Part shown: piece by piece, positions 20,043-30,134 of the stretch
Layout: every line of letters starts with the position of its first letter
Position numbering within the stretch: position 1 is the first letter of the stretch
Origin: a virus
IMG/VR virus record: IMGVR_UViG_3300036785_000714
Coordinates: 1-43,106 of that record
Reading direction: 5' to 3' (one strand)
DNA: 43,106 bases
Notes under the pieces: generated by a model
Told to the model about the DNA's origin: nothing
Seen by the model: the letters and a program-made list of their open reading frames with translations, nothing else
The model's database searches: none
Program-made: the position numbers and the translations under genes

Positions 20043-21194
20043 CTATGGTCCTGGATCTGGTCCCCCTCCGCCTCCCGAACTTCCATAATCATCAACAATT
20101 AGTGTCGGATATCCATTTTCGCCATTTTCGTCTTCCATTTCGACATATTCAGATACACGCATACGAGTAGTTTCGTTATATTGTCCATATATGCTGATTA
20201 AGTCCCCAACTTCGTAATCTTCACGATATGTGGCAGTAAGACCCTCTTTTGATGGTTCCGCTTTTGTCAAAATAACTGGATTTTGGGAACTAAGTACCTC
20301 TTTGCCTCTCTGGGTCAATGCCGCGACTATAGCATTTATGGTTGTTTCATCCGAAGGCTGGTTTTGGTATTCACCATCAATATCTTTGGCTTCTATCCAC
20401 ATCCATCGTCGTTTAGCACCTATTTCTGTAGGATATACCACAACTTCAAACCATTTCCCGGATACGAGAGCAGCATTCTTATCTGTCTTGTTACTCCACA
20501 GATAATCTCCACCAATTATGTCACCTGCAGAGTATGAGAGCATTACTTGCTTGCTTCTATCAACTCCTGAGTATATGATAATGTACGGCTTATTCGCGCT
20601 TCCGTTCTGAGAGCTAGGATAAGGACGAATTGCTTTTATCCCAAGATCATCAATTTTAGCCATTTCTTCCATGGCTCCATACAAAGGACCTCTTTTGACG
20701 GTTCTTTCAACTGGAAGATTAGGTCCTGTTCCATCCCAATAACAATAAATGTTTGGAATATTGTTATCAGGATTATATGGATCGTTTACAGCATGTTCGT
20801 CAAACATGAATTTGATTTGCTGTCCAACCTTCATGGCATTTAAGCCGTACTCGTCCCAAGACACTTTAGGAAAACCCGGTTGAGACGATCCTACAACTCT
20901 ACAATCGAAAAATGTTTCGTATCCTCTTCCTGTAACTGTAAGAGTTGGATCTTCACCTTCATTATCGACAATTTCATGATTTTCAACATGCATTAGAATC
21001 GGGCTGTTTACTTGTGATACTAAAGCTCCAATCGGAAGTCTTTTTTGAATATCACCCGTCGCAGAAGCAGTAAATGTAAATTCACTTGAAGAAGCGTATC
21101 GTTCGATCCACATCTTTGTATCAAGTCCATTAATAATATCACCATATTGAATCACTGTTGAGTTTGCTGGATCATTGAATACGATAATATCCAT
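20043..21194 (-). CDS. Tail hub protein, Gp37-like
   Basis: 383 aa from ATG 21194 (TAATG overlap with the distal tail gene). It starts DIIVFNDPANSTVIQYGDIINGLDTKMWIERY; the motif GRGYETFFDCRVV and the C-terminal YREDYEVGDLISIYGQYNE agree with the siphovirus Gp37-like / tail-associated hub family that follows the distal tail protein. It should form the trimeric hub at the tail tip under the tape measure. The extreme C-terminus is a glycine/proline linker (SSGGGGGPDPGP). No lytic domain is seen. Confidence 0.82.
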   Translation of the reverse strand: MDIIVFNDPANSTVIQYGDIINGLDTKMWIERYASSSEFTFTASATGDIQKRLPIGALVSQVNSPILMHVENHEIVDNEGEDPTLTVTGRGYETFFDCRVVGSSQPGFPKVSWDEYGLNAMKVGQQIKFMFDEHAVNDPYNPDNNIPNIYCYWDGTGPNLPVERTVKRGPLYGAMEEMAKIDDLGIKAIRPYPSSQNGSANKPYIIIYSGVDRSKQVMLSYSAGDIIGGDYLWSNKTDKNAALVSGKWFEVVVYPTEIGAKRRWMWIEAKDIDGEYQNQPSDETTINAIVAALTQRGKEVLSSQNPVILTKAEPSKEGLTATYREDYEVGDLISIYGQYNETTRMRVSEYVEMEDENGENGYPTLIVDDYGSSGGGGGPDPGP

Positions 21195-22027
21195 TACACC
21201 CCCCAGTACATTTGGTAATAAGAAATCGATTTCCAAGAAATGTTAATGTCATTAAACTTGAAAACATTGTACCCAGGAAATATGATTGGCCAAGAAGAAC
21301 CAGGTCTTATAGCATCGGCTATAAGAATCTTATTACTACCTCGAAGAATATAAACTTCTTTTGGGTCTTCGCTAGATACGTGTAACACATCGTTTAAAAC
21401 ATATCCACCAGATGGAGTAACATTGAAATACCACTCACCATCAGGATCACTGATAACCACTCCTGGTAAATTTGAAGTTCGAATAGTAACTTCATATGTA
21501 AATCCATGTGGAGCAGTTGATCTTGTGTCGGATATAATCGTGTATTCCGTACTTAAGTCTGTAATATCGACATTTATAGGGTTAGGTGCTTTCAATAGAG
21601 CATTCTTACAGAATATAGTAAGAGTTACTTCCTGCGTCCTGGCAAAGTGAGGAGCTTCAATTTTGGATATGAATCCAGAAAGCGTAGCAACAACTTCAGA
21701 GCCATTCTTGAAATATAAATCAACTTCTCCAGCTCTTGATGAAGAAATCGCTTTATAGATGGCGTCCCTCAAGTCGGAATGAGATTCTCCTTCTCCTTGA
21801 CGAGGATTCAGACTTATCAGAAAGACTACATTACGATTTTGAGTATATAGAGTGTAGTATTTCGAAGCCTGACCGATCCCGACATGTGGTTGAGCTAATA
21901 TCTCTTCTGCATCAAGACCGGTAATCTCTTTGATGTTGAATGCATTGCGTCTCGTCGGATCACGAAAGCTAAGGACCATGATGTCGCTGGAGTTTCTTAC
22001 ATGAATTTCTACAGATGTCAATTTCAT
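21194..22027 (-). CDS. Distal tail protein (Dit-like)
   Basis: 277 aa, expected size for a distal tail protein. N-terminal beta-domain, then RTQEVTLTIFCKNALLKAPNP, the typical Dit phrase before the galectin-like C-terminal domain (GVVISDPDGEWYFNVTPSGGYVLND ... GSNKILIADAIRPGSSWPIIFPGYNVF). Position directly after the tape measure and before the hub fits. It should form the hexameric ring joining the tube to the tail tip. It overlaps the tape measure stop by 4 bases (ATGA). Confidence 0.85.
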   Translation of the reverse strand: MKLTSVEIHVRNSSDIMVLSFRDPTRRNAFNIKEITGLDAEEILAQPHVGIGQASKYYTLYTQNRNVVFLISLNPRQGEGESHSDLRDAIYKAISSSRAGEVDLYFKNGSEVVATLSGFISKIEAPHFARTQEVTLTIFCKNALLKAPNPINVDITDLSTEYTIISDTRSTAPHGFTYEVTIRTSNLPGVVISDPDGEWYFNVTPSGGYVLNDVLHVSSEDPKEVYILRGSNKILIADAIRPGSSWPIIFPGYNVFKFNDINISWKSISYYQMYWGV

Positions 22028-25000
22028 GAGATCTTCAACTCCTCCTTGGCCAACTTGATCTGACTCTTCGTATTCCGGTAAATATCATTCGTCGTCAAGG
22101 CTGTTGGAGCATTGATTGTCTGCTCAAAGTTAACTTGAGCTGGTGCGGGTGGTGTAGAAGTAGCTGCTACTTGGGCCGCAAGAGTTGCTGCAGATATAGC
22201 ATTGGCTTGCTGGAAAGAAGCATTTGGAACGACAGATCCAGATCCAACGTATCCCGAAATATCTTTCGCAGCCTTCTGGACATTGGTCAGATCGACAACA
22301 GGTGTAATGACTGGATTCAAGCTCTCAAGATCAGCAAGCATACTAGGAACTTTATTCAAACTATCTTGAATAGCAGTAACTGCACTAGTTGCCAAACCTT
22401 CTGCACTGCTAGCAACAGAAGTATCATTATTCAAAGCTATGGCCATACCTTCGGCCATCCATCCACCAAGTTCCATAAATGCCTTTGATGGGCTATCGGC
22501 GCCAACAGCACTCTTAGCATGTGCCAAAGCCTTACTAGCCAGATTAGCAGCACCTTCAGCAACCTTTTCAACTTTCGAAGCCATCCCTAAAGTCACACCG
22601 TCAGCAATAGCCAATCCAAGTTCTTTAGCATCCTCTCGAATTTTTGGTGCATGAGTTCTAATTGCTGTAGTCAAACCTTCCAAGAATTGCTCGAGTACCT
22701 TAGCTGCAGCCTCTGCAAGCTTTAGTGCATTCTTTCCCAAACCTTCAATAAACGAAATGATAACAGCAACACCGGCTGAGACAATATCTTCTGATTTTTG
22801 ACCAATTCCAGTAATAACTGCAATAATCAAATTTGCACCCGCGGTGATAATTTCTCCGAGATGCTTTGAAAGGGAATTGAGGAACGTCACAATAAGGCTT
22901 GCGACGGCGGTTACAATTTGATCCAAGCTGGCTGCAATACCATTGACAAGACTGACAATAAGTTGTACACCAGCCGCAATGATGTAAAGAAGGTTGTTCT
23001 GAATAGCTTGAACAAACGTCACAATAATTGTGGTAACCGCATTTACAACCTCGATAATGTTGCTTGTTATACCAAACAAGAATTGAATAAGTAATTGGAA
23101 ACCAGCATCTATGATTTGAGAATATGAACCAATCAGAGTCTCAAGGAATGACGTAATCAGATTTACTGCAGCTTCACCAATCAGAGGAATGTTGTCAGCT
23201 ATGCCGTTGATAAAGTTTGTTATGATTTCAACACCGACTGTGACAAACTCGCCAACATGATCAGATATGCCTTGCAGGAAAGCAAGGATCATCTCATTGG
23301 CTGTTTCAATGATCTTCGGGAAGTCCTCTCGAATGATCTTGAAGACCTCATCAAGAAGCACTCTAATAAGCTTACCAAGTTTCGGTATGAACTTGATTAG
23401 CTCGTCAGCAAGCGTATCAAGAACTTTCCCCAACATCTTGATAAGATCTGGAAGTCCTGCTAAGAAGTTCTTGACGAAGTTGACGGCGAACAGAGCAAGG
23501 TCAGCAGCCAGTTTTGGTAGAGCTTGCCCGATAATATCGAGCGCTTTGACAATGGCCAGAGCTCCTACAACTCCAGAAGCAGCCATAACTTGGAAAGCTG
23601 TCGCCGCAAGAAATGCTCCTGCTCCGAACAGCATAAATCCAGCTCCAATTACGATAAGAGCAGCTCCAAGAGCCAACATTGCTGGAGTAATCTCTGCCAG
23701 AGCTATAGATGCAACAGCGAGAACCGCCAATACCCCTACCAAAGCCAGCAAAGCAGTTACAATCTGCGCAATGCTCAATTTTCCGAGCGTAACGAGCACT
23801 TTTGCCAGAATATCCATTGCTTTAGCAACGACAATCATGGCTGCGGCGCCAAGAATAGCTCCCTGCATGGCATTAACAGCCACTACAAGAATAAGAAGCA
23901 TCGCAGCGAAGCTGATAAGTCCCTTAGCCAATGTTGCAAGACTGAGACTACCCATCATCTTGACTGCACCAGCCATTACTCCAAGCGCCACACTAAGAAC
24001 AAGAATTCCTGCCGCTGTAATAGGCAAACTTAGAGGCATTGCTTGCATAGCTACGGCAATAATTATCAATCCGCCAGCTATACCGACCATTCCTTTGGCC
24101 ATTTCGCCCCACGACATGCCTGCAAATGCTGATACAGCCTTTTGCAATATCGTAAGACCAACAGCAATCTCGATGAAACCCAATCCAGATATAACACTAG
24201 ACGCAGGCATAACCGTCAATGCGGCTGCCACCAAAGCAACCCCAATACCAACCCCGACGAGCCCCTTGGCCATGTCTCCCCAGGACATGTCAGCAAACGT
24301 TTTTACTGCATGACTGAGAATAAGAAGACCAACAGACATCGCAAGTAAACCAGCACCCGCCGCGATAAGCTTGACTGGATTTGCAGATATGATTTCCGTG
24401 GCGATTACAAGAATTCCAAGAGCAACAGCAATGCCTATAAGACCTTGCGCAAGTTGCTTTGGACTGAGCCGACTGAGAACAGCTATTGCGATTGACAGAA
24501 TATCAATGGCAGCAGCAATGCCTATCAATGCTCCACTAACAAGAAGCAACTTAGCTCCGCCGGAAGTGGATGTGATCCTGTTCAATATCTCCAATGTTCC
24601 GGCAAGCTCACCAAAGCCAACTGCCATAGCAGTCAAGGCCTTTGTCAGAGCGACAGAATCGATCAAAGATAGGACAACAACAGCAGCAGTAAGAAGAGCA
24701 ATCGCCTGAGCGATCTTCATAAGTGCTTCTGACTTGATCTTCATCTGAAATGATTGAAGCGTCTTTGTGAGCTCAGTGAAAATTCCATTCACCTTACCCA
24801 TAAGCCCGCCGGTAAGATCCAGTTTCAATCCATGCTTAAAGAACTTTTGAAGCATTACAACGATTCCGCCAAGAAGACCGACATTCAGAACGTCGATAGC
24901 CGAGTTGAAGTCTGTGGAATTCATTGCTTTGGCAATGTTCTGGCCAAGATTAGAGAAGAACGTAGAAATGTAATTCCCCACCTTGTCCAAAGCATTCATG

Positions 25001-26607
25001 ATCCAATCGAATGCGGAACCCATACCCTTGAAGACGCCTTGAACTCTTTTGGCACCACTTTCAATAGACTTGAATCTGTCAGATACATTGTCTTTACCAA
25101 ATGACATACTGAAGAAGCTGCCTATGGCCTTCCCGATCTTCTTGATCCAGTTAATCGCACTGGCGATGGCATCTCCGAGACCAGCGAAGAAAGCATGGAG
25201 ACGCCCACCATCAACAAGAAAAGTCTTGAGCTTCGTAAGCGCATCTCCAACACCCGCCCCGAAGGAAAGGAATCCTTTTGATGCTGGAAATAGGGCCGCA
25301 AGCAAGTCCCCAAAGACTAGAGCAAGACCTTTAATAATTTCCCATCCGATTGATAAGACTGAGAAGAATCCAGAAAAGATGCTCTTAAGCTTGTTTGCCG
25401 TATCTGCTCCCATTTTGAGGTGCTCTGAAAACTTCTTGAATGCTTCAGAGATTGAGAGAAGTGTTGAAGTAGCTTTTGGAGGAAAAATGTTTGTGAAAGC
25501 ATCCTTGGCAATACCAGCAATTTGCTGAATGAGTTTGAAGATGTTCATGAATCCAGCAGCAAAATTAGGCATCGACTTCGTCAGATTAGTGAAGTCAATA
25601 CCCTTGATCATATTGATCAAGTTGCCTGTAGCGATTCCCTTCATCTTAAGGAAGGCATCGATGAGGGGTTGGAGGGCAGCCGTCACGCTGTCTATAGCAG
25701 GTGTAAGAGCATTGAATAGGTCTCGTTGTTGCTCTCGCTCTGGGCCGAACCAGGCGGCGCCAAGCCTTGACATGGCTGCATGAAGGTTGGCTAGTGAACC
25801 GGTATAGGTCTCGTTGGCCTGAGTAGCGTGGGCGCCGAAAGCTTGGTCCATGGCAGCGGCAAAGGTCTTATAGTCAAGCGTCCCTGCCGTCGCCATCTGG
25901 TGGATTTCGCTCTCGGTCTTACCCATTTGCTTACCCAAGGCTGCAGCTGCATTCAAGCCTCGAGTAGCAAACTGCTGAAGGTCAATGTTCGTAATTCTTC
26001 CTGAAGCCGCTGACGTAGTGAACAGATACGCCATGTCGCTAAAGGAAGAACCAGTCATAGCCGCTGTGCCAGCAATGCCACGAAGAGACTGTGTCATGTC
26101 TTTTCCGGCGCCAATACCAGAAGCAGCAAACTGAGCAGCTGCCTTCGCAGCTTCGTCCAATCCGTAAGCTGTTCCCTTCACAGCTCCAAGTGCACTCGCC
26201 ATAGCCTGGTCTACATCAACACCTAGGCCTCTGAACTGGAACTTTGCCTGCTCGATGTTGTTGGCTCTAGTTTTACCACCGGTAATGATAGGTTCAAAGA
26301 TGTCTTTCCTGGCCCAATTTTCTACGAACTTCATTGCTGAAGTGGTTAGATTTTGGATGACCGTAAATCCAATAGCCCCAAGTGCACTAAATCTACTAGC
26401 AATCTTTTGAACCCCAGCTGCCATTCCAGAAAGATCTACTTTTGAAGCAGCCGTGCCAACATCCTCGAGACCCTTAGAAGCCCCTTTGAATTCAAGTTTT
26501 GCATTCAACTTGTCCAGGCTTGAGATGGTGGCGGCAACATTCTTTTCGAAATTTGCATTGTCAAACCTAATCGATACTATTCGATTGTCAACACTATTAG
26601 CCACCAC
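22024..26607 (-). CDS. Tape measure protein
   Basis: 1,527 aa, the longest gene. The N-terminal third carries the tape-measure domain (KFQFRGLGVDVDQA, GTAYGLDEAAKAAAQFAASG, GMTGSSFSDMAYLF-like segment and GTLDYKTFAAAMDQAFG). The middle has long alanine/leucine/isoleucine-rich hydrophobic helices (about 640-1080), which may form the membrane channel during ejection. Residues about 1130-1370 hold repeats of roughly 36 residues of the form N-x-I-x-x-I-x-x-F-x-x-x-I-x-x-N. The C-terminus is less ordered. Length sets a long tail by the usual rule. The start is GTG (a second GTG follows), overlapping the previous gene by 11 bases. Confidence 0.93.
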   Translation of the reverse strand: MVANSVDNRIVSIRFDNANFEKNVAATISSLDKLNAKLEFKGASKGLEDVGTAASKVDLSGMAAGVQKIASRFSALGAIGFTVIQNLTTSAMKFVENWARKDIFEPIITGGKTRANNIEQAKFQFRGLGVDVDQAMASALGAVKGTAYGLDEAAKAAAQFAASGIGAGKDMTQSLRGIAGTAAMTGSSFSDMAYLFTTSAASGRITNIDLQQFATRGLNAAAALGKQMGKTESEIHQMATAGTLDYKTFAAAMDQAFGAHATQANETYTGSLANLHAAMSRLGAAWFGPEREQQRDLFNALTPAIDSVTAALQPLIDAFLKMKGIATGNLINMIKGIDFTNLTKSMPNFAAGFMNIFKLIQQIAGIAKDAFTNIFPPKATSTLLSISEAFKKFSEHLKMGADTANKLKSIFSGFFSVLSIGWEIIKGLALVFGDLLAALFPASKGFLSFGAGVGDALTKLKTFLVDGGRLHAFFAGLGDAIASAINWIKKIGKAIGSFFSMSFGKDNVSDRFKSIESGAKRVQGVFKGMGSAFDWIMNALDKVGNYISTFFSNLGQNIAKAMNSTDFNSAIDVLNVGLLGGIVVMLQKFFKHGLKLDLTGGLMGKVNGIFTELTKTLQSFQMKIKSEALMKIAQAIALLTAAVVVLSLIDSVALTKALTAMAVGFGELAGTLEILNRITSTSGGAKLLLVSGALIGIAAAIDILSIAIAVLSRLSPKQLAQGLIGIAVALGILVIATEIISANPVKLIAAGAGLLAMSVGLLILSHAVKTFADMSWGDMAKGLVGVGIGVALVAAALTVMPASSVISGLGFIEIAVGLTILQKAVSAFAGMSWGEMAKGMVGIAGGLIIIAVAMQAMPLSLPITAAGILVLSVALGVMAGAVKMMGSLSLATLAKGLISFAAMLLILVVAVNAMQGAILGAAAMIVVAKAMDILAKVLVTLGKLSIAQIVTALLALVGVLAVLAVASIALAEITPAMLALGAALIVIGAGFMLFGAGAFLAATAFQVMAASGVVGALAIVKALDIIGQALPKLAADLALFAVNFVKNFLAGLPDLIKMLGKVLDTLADELIKFIPKLGKLIRVLLDEVFKIIREDFPKIIETANEMILAFLQGISDHVGEFVTVGVEIITNFINGIADNIPLIGEAAVNLITSFLETLIGSYSQIIDAGFQLLIQFLFGITSNIIEVVNAVTTIIVTFVQAIQNNLLYIIAAGVQLIVSLVNGIAASLDQIVTAVASLIVTFLNSLSKHLGEIITAGANLIIAVITGIGQKSEDIVSAGVAVIISFIEGLGKNALKLAEAAAKVLEQFLEGLTTAIRTHAPKIREDAKELGLAIADGVTLGMASKVEKVAEGAANLASKALAHAKSAVGADSPSKAFMELGGWMAEGMAIALNNDTSVASSAEGLATSAVTAIQDSLNKVPSMLADLESLNPVITPVVDLTNVQKAAKDISGYVGSGSVVPNASFQQANAISAATLAAQVAATSTPPAPAQVNFEQTINAPTALTTNDIYRNTKSQIKLAKEELKIS

Positions 26608-26977
26608 TCACCTTCTTTCCTATCTCGGTTGAAATAAAATCAAATACTCGACTCATAGCCGGATTGATAAAGTCTCGTCCTTGAACGTATCCACCCGTTC
26701 CAGTGCCGTGTCCATACTGAATAAGAATAACTACTTGCACACCGCTCTCTATGTCGGTGTTATACCAGTTAATAGAAGGGCCCCAGTGATCGCTCGTAAT
26801 CTCATAATTCCAGGAATGCTGCGCAAGACCGGTTCTAACAGGAGTGGCGGCCATTAAAGCAGCAAGCCCAAGACGACCATAGTGATCAAGGTCTGAAAAT
26901 ACTTTTTTGGTATCCAATGACTTCAAATATTCCTGTGTTTGTTTATAATCACCTGTAGCCTTTATGTCTATTGGCAT
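26597..26977 (-). CDS. HK97 gp10-like tail-joining protein
   Basis: 126 aa. AATPVRTGLAQHSWNYEI is the family signature (P-x-x-TG), followed by NWYNTDIESGVQVVILIQYGHGTGTGGYVQGRDFINPA. Proteins with this fold join or complete the tail (HK97 gp10 type). The position just before the tape measure, after the collar-domain protein, is unusual because gp10-like genes normally come before the tail-tube gene. AAGG lies about 5 bases before the ATG. Confidence 0.78.
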   Translation of the reverse strand: MPIDIKATGDYKQTQEYLKSLDTKKVFSDLDHYGRLGLAALMAATPVRTGLAQHSWNYEITSDHWGPSINWYNTDIESGVQVVILIQYGHGTGTGGYVQGRDFINPAMSRVFDFISTEIGKKVSGG

Positions 26978-26986
26978 GACGCCTTC

Positions 26987-27703
26987 TTAGTATCGAATAA
27001 TACACCTCATGACCACGAACTTTGGAAGGTTCGCCCCAATGCCGCTTGATCCCGCCGGGGTAGCGTCTCGACCAAGTACGTGAGTGTGATTTCCGTTTTG
27101 GTTCAACGAAGTCCAAGTAATTCCCTCACCAGGATCTGTTGTGGTATGAAGCGTACTGGCTGGGGATTTAACTCCGATTGCCAACCCAAAGTCATTATTA
27201 ACCGAGTGACTATGTTGACCAGCGGTATTAATGGAGTGAACATGATCGTGAGTATGAGATACAACGATGGCATCATCACTACCACCTTTGCTCCCGATTG
27301 GAATACCACCTGTACTCATTCCACGAACAAATCTGTCCGATAGATCAGGAACATTGAAGTGTGTTCCGTCGACAGCTCCATAATTAATGTTGATAGCATC
27401 GAAAAGCGCTTGGTAATTCGTTCTGAGATAACTTGCTCCGTCACAAAGAAGCCAACCATCTGGTACCGTTTGACCAGCAAAGGTTGAAACCGTCCCAACA
27501 GGACAAAGAAGCTCCATTAAACCAGTAGTATCTGTACCTCCTGGTCCTGGAGGTCCTTGCGGTCCACGAACATCACCAGCATCAATTTCAACACCATCTC
27601 GACGAATAAGAATAAGATTGTCGTTTCGAACTTCGCCATCAACAACAGTCTCGTTTTCAATGGTCTTCATTTTTTCTGCTGTAAATCCAGTTACTGTGGC
27701 CAT
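26987..27703 (-). CDS. Tail collar-domain protein with short collagen-like insert
   Basis: 238 aa, AAAGGAG 4 bases before the ATG. After an N-terminal beta part comes RGPQGPPGPGG (about 45-56), then the phage collar domain: PVGTVSTFAGQTVPDGWLLCDG, the YG--DGTHFNVPDLSDRFVRG core, a His-rich metal-binding stretch (SHTHDHVHS, QHSHSVN, NHTHV) and a C-terminal VVMRCIIRY strand. Such domains occur in short tail fibres and collar proteins. The place between tube-like and tape-measure genes suggests a tail decoration or tip fibre. Confidence 0.82.
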   Translation of the reverse strand: MATVTGFTAEKMKTIENETVVDGEVRNDNLILIRRDGVEIDAGDVRGPQGPPGPGGTDTTGLMELLCPVGTVSTFAGQTVPDGWLLCDGASYLRTNYQALFDAININYGAVDGTHFNVPDLSDRFVRGMSTGGIPIGSKGGSDDAIVVSHTHDHVHSINTAGQHSHSVNNDFGLAIGVKSPASTLHTTTDPGEGITWTSLNQNGNHTHVLGRDATPAGSSGIGANLPKFVVMRCIIRY

Positions 27704-27712
27704 GGTTCTCCT

Positions 27713-28684
27713 TTAACCCTCGAGAGTGTCTGAAATTCGATAAATATCAGGGCCGATATAGATTGCATTTGCGTTTTGAATCTCAAACAAACCATCGGCA
27801 TCAGATGTGATAAGAACACCGTGATCCGTCGATGCAGTCCAAGTGCCATCTCCACCATCAATAATCTTAATGCTTGGGGCATCTAGAATATCATTTGTAT
27901 TGGCAATCAAAAATGTTACATCATCGAGATATATGGCATTGACATTGACAATTTCAAAATATCCATCTTCTTGAATATTAATGAAACCATCTCTGAGTGA
28001 AGTTGCCGTCCAAGTACCATCACCATTGTCAACAATCTTAACTCGATACCATTCGTCCAATTTATCTGCCAAATCATCCATTGGAAGAAGACCGGGTTCT
28101 GAAACTGAAGAGCCATAAAGGATTTCTTCAATATCTTCAAGAAGAAATGGATCAATGTTGCCAGAATCAACAATTATGTGCGCCGTTGGATGAAAACCAC
28201 TAATTTCCTCTGGAATTGCTGTGAGATTCCATTCAAATCCAGTAAGAGTACCATCTCCTGACATTGTGGTTGATGTTCTATCCGATGGAATGGCTGTTAT
28301 GTTGTAAATCAAATGAATCTTATACTGTGCTGAAGGCCCTTCAAGATCATTTCCAACTTGAATTCTATAACATAAACTAAATTGCTTCGGCCTTTGATCT
28401 CCTAGGTATACACCACGCCTCAAAGGAGCCAAGCCTTCAATCTCAACAAATTCCTCTGGATACGTTACAGCCGTCAACGTCGCAGCGAAACTTCCAAGGG
28501 AAACCAAATCGTTAATTTTCTTTCCATCATAGTAAATGGATTCAATTTCTCTATCAAAGATCTCTACAATCGAGACAAGACCATTCCATGGAACCGCTGA
28601 ACCATCTGGAAGATACAGAACGCCTCTGTCCAAACCAGTTTCATAGGTTCTTTCTCCTGTTTTATCCCATTCCAGAACAGGCAT
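27713..28684 (-). CDS. Second tail-tube-like protein with duplicated C-terminal domain
   Basis: 323 aa. The first 190 residues are clearly related to the 289-aa tail protein at 29253 (WDKTGERTYETGLDRGVLYLPD versus WDELGHRYYETGVDQGVLYMPD; EEILYGSS versus EQILYGGE). The C-terminal part holds two copies of a roughly 50-residue unit, each with I-x-D-G/N-GDGTWTA, followed by FEI-N-NAIY. This copy may form a tube cap, or a decorated minority subunit, with the repeats displayed outside. AAAGGAGG precedes the ATG by 3 bases. Confidence 0.75.
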   Translation of the reverse strand: MPVLEWDKTGERTYETGLDRGVLYLPDGSAVPWNGLVSIVEIFDREIESIYYDGKKINDLVSLGSFAATLTAVTYPEEFVEIEGLAPLRRGVYLGDQRPKQFSLCYRIQVGNDLEGPSAQYKIHLIYNITAIPSDRTSTTMSGDGTLTGFEWNLTAIPEEISGFHPTAHIIVDSGNIDPFLLEDIEEILYGSSVSEPGLLPMDDLADKLDEWYRVKIVDNGDGTWTATSLRDGFINIQEDGYFEIVNVNAIYLDDVTFLIANTNDILDAPSIKIIDGGDGTWTASTDHGVLITSDADGLFEIQNANAIYIGPDIYRISDTLEG

Positions 28685-28696
28685 GATCCTCCTTTA

Positions 28697-29239
28697 CTAT
28701 CCCTTAGTGCCCAATTCAGCTCTTCTCTTAGCATTCAATGCAGCATTCCTCTGCGCTAGCTCGCTTCGAGACATCTTCTCTGGTTTGGAGTTCTTTATGT
28801 TACAAATTCTAATTAAAGAGAACAACCGATTTAAATGCCAATGCTGACACTCAAAAGGAATATTAAAAGCAACCATCCAATAGTAAATCAGCTCTGACGT
28901 GATAACCTCCCCCGGACCCCGACGTTCCGGCATCATACCAAACGTTGTAGCAGATTGAGAAGAATCAATGTACTCTTGAATTTTCTCGATTGCCGCAGTT
29001 GGTAATCTGTATAAAACGTCGGGGTCCGTGTCATCCGATACAATCATCGCTTTCAAGTACCCTAAGATTTCTTCTGGAGTTTTCTTCTCAGAGGACAAAA
29101 ACGGTTTTTTGTATTCTGACTCCCATTTTGACAGTGAAATCAAAGAATGCTCAAACTCGATAACAGAATCATTGACTGTTTGAAAAGTGTTTGTTTCTTC
29201 GTCGAATAGTTCATCTTCAGCAATGACAAGTCTAAGCAT
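28697..29239 (-). CDS. Tail assembly chaperone-like protein
   Basis: 180 aa. EDELFDEETNTFQTVNDSVIEFEHSLISLSKWESEYKKPFL is the typical opening of the siphovirus family that lies between tail tube and tape measure, functioning as tape-measure chaperone (like lambda gpG). No programmed frameshift product is visible downstream, since another tail gene follows. The ribosome site is weak (TTGGGATTG). C-terminal part is basic (RSELAQRNAALNAKRRAEL). Confidence 0.72.
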   Translation of the reverse strand: MLRLVIAEDELFDEETNTFQTVNDSVIEFEHSLISLSKWESEYKKPFLSSEKKTPEEILGYLKAMIVSDDTDPDVLYRLPTAAIEKIQEYIDSSQSATTFGMMPERRGPGEVITSELIYYWMVAFNIPFECQHWHLNRLFSLIRICNIKNSKPEKMSRSELAQRNAALNAKRRAELGTKG

Positions 29240-29252
29240 TCGTCAATCCCAA

Positions 29253-30122
29253 CTAAGTAATGGTGAAGTACCAGTCGGTGTCGGTTCCCGACTCGATGAC
29301 ATAGCCAGGCTCCGGACGACAAGTCACAAGAGTGTTCACTGTAAGTACAGTGTCCCCTGGAGGAGCCTCTTCGGAACCGATGTAATACTTCAGTCCAGCA
29401 ACCACCGGAATGGTCAAGGTGTTCGTGGCGCCATCGAACCCTGGCTGTTGCGGTACAACGATTTGGACACCGCTTTGGAACAGGGTGATGACATCATCTG
29501 GATGTGGCAACATCGGATTAACGCCTTCACCACCGTAGAGGATCTGCTCGAGGGCTGACAAGTCAGCTGCTGGAACATCCGATGAGTTTACGGTAAGGAG
29601 AGATGTTGGCCTCATACCAGTCACAGCAACCGGATTGGTTGCAACACTCCAACTGAAAGCAATCGCCGCTGGAGAGTCATTGATAGTCTGATATGCCTTC
29701 TCTGACGGGCTGGCTGTGCACCCGTAAAGAAGATGCAACTTGTAACCGTACGACTCTCCTTCAATGTCATTCCCGTACCTTGACCGGTAAGAAAGCCCGA
29801 ACATCTTTCGAGGCTGTTGACCGATCGCAACACCAGGAACAGGAACAGCAAGTCCATCATACTGATTGAACTCATCAGGATACGTGAACGCCTCGACAGT
29901 TGCAGCGAACTCCTCCGCTGAGTACAAGTTCAGGTATTTGATGTTGTCTGCATACTGAGCATTCGGCTCAGCACCTGAAGGCGATTCGGTAACCGCCGTA
30001 AGTCCATTCCAGGCAACACCATCAACGTACTCACCCTTTGAATCGGGCATGTACAAAACTCCTTGGTCAACACCGGTCTCATAGTAACGGTGACCAAGTT
30101 CATCCCACACAAGCTTTGCCAT
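29253..30122 (-). CDS. Major tail tube protein
   Basis: 289 aa, AAGGAG 6 bases before the ATG. Core tube domain at about 1-200 (YETGVDQGVLYMPDSKGEY, AEEFAATVEAFTYPDEF, FGLSYRSRYGNDIEGESYGYKLHLLYG), then LEQILYGGEG and an Ig-like C-terminal extension (FDGATNTLTIPVVAGLKYYIG). It follows the tail terminator gene and precedes the chaperone, the normal place for the main tube subunit. It is paralogous to the next tail protein at 27713, which has other C-terminal domains. Confidence 0.87.
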   Translation of the reverse strand: MAKLVWDELGHRYYETGVDQGVLYMPDSKGEYVDGVAWNGLTAVTESPSGAEPNAQYADNIKYLNLYSAEEFAATVEAFTYPDEFNQYDGLAVPVPGVAIGQQPRKMFGLSYRSRYGNDIEGESYGYKLHLLYGCTASPSEKAYQTINDSPAAIAFSWSVATNPVAVTGMRPTSLLTVNSSDVPAADLSALEQILYGGEGVNPMLPHPDDVITLFQSGVQIVVPQQPGFDGATNTLTIPVVAGLKYYIGSEEAPPGDTVLTVNTLVTCRPEPGYVIESGTDTDWYFTIT

Positions 30123-30134
30123 CTTTTTCTCCTT

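Noticed and set aside
23267-24313. 348-codon frame on the plus strand opposite the tape measure
   Set aside because: Ala/Pro/Thr-rich antisense shadow of a repetitive gene; no ribosome site and no family.
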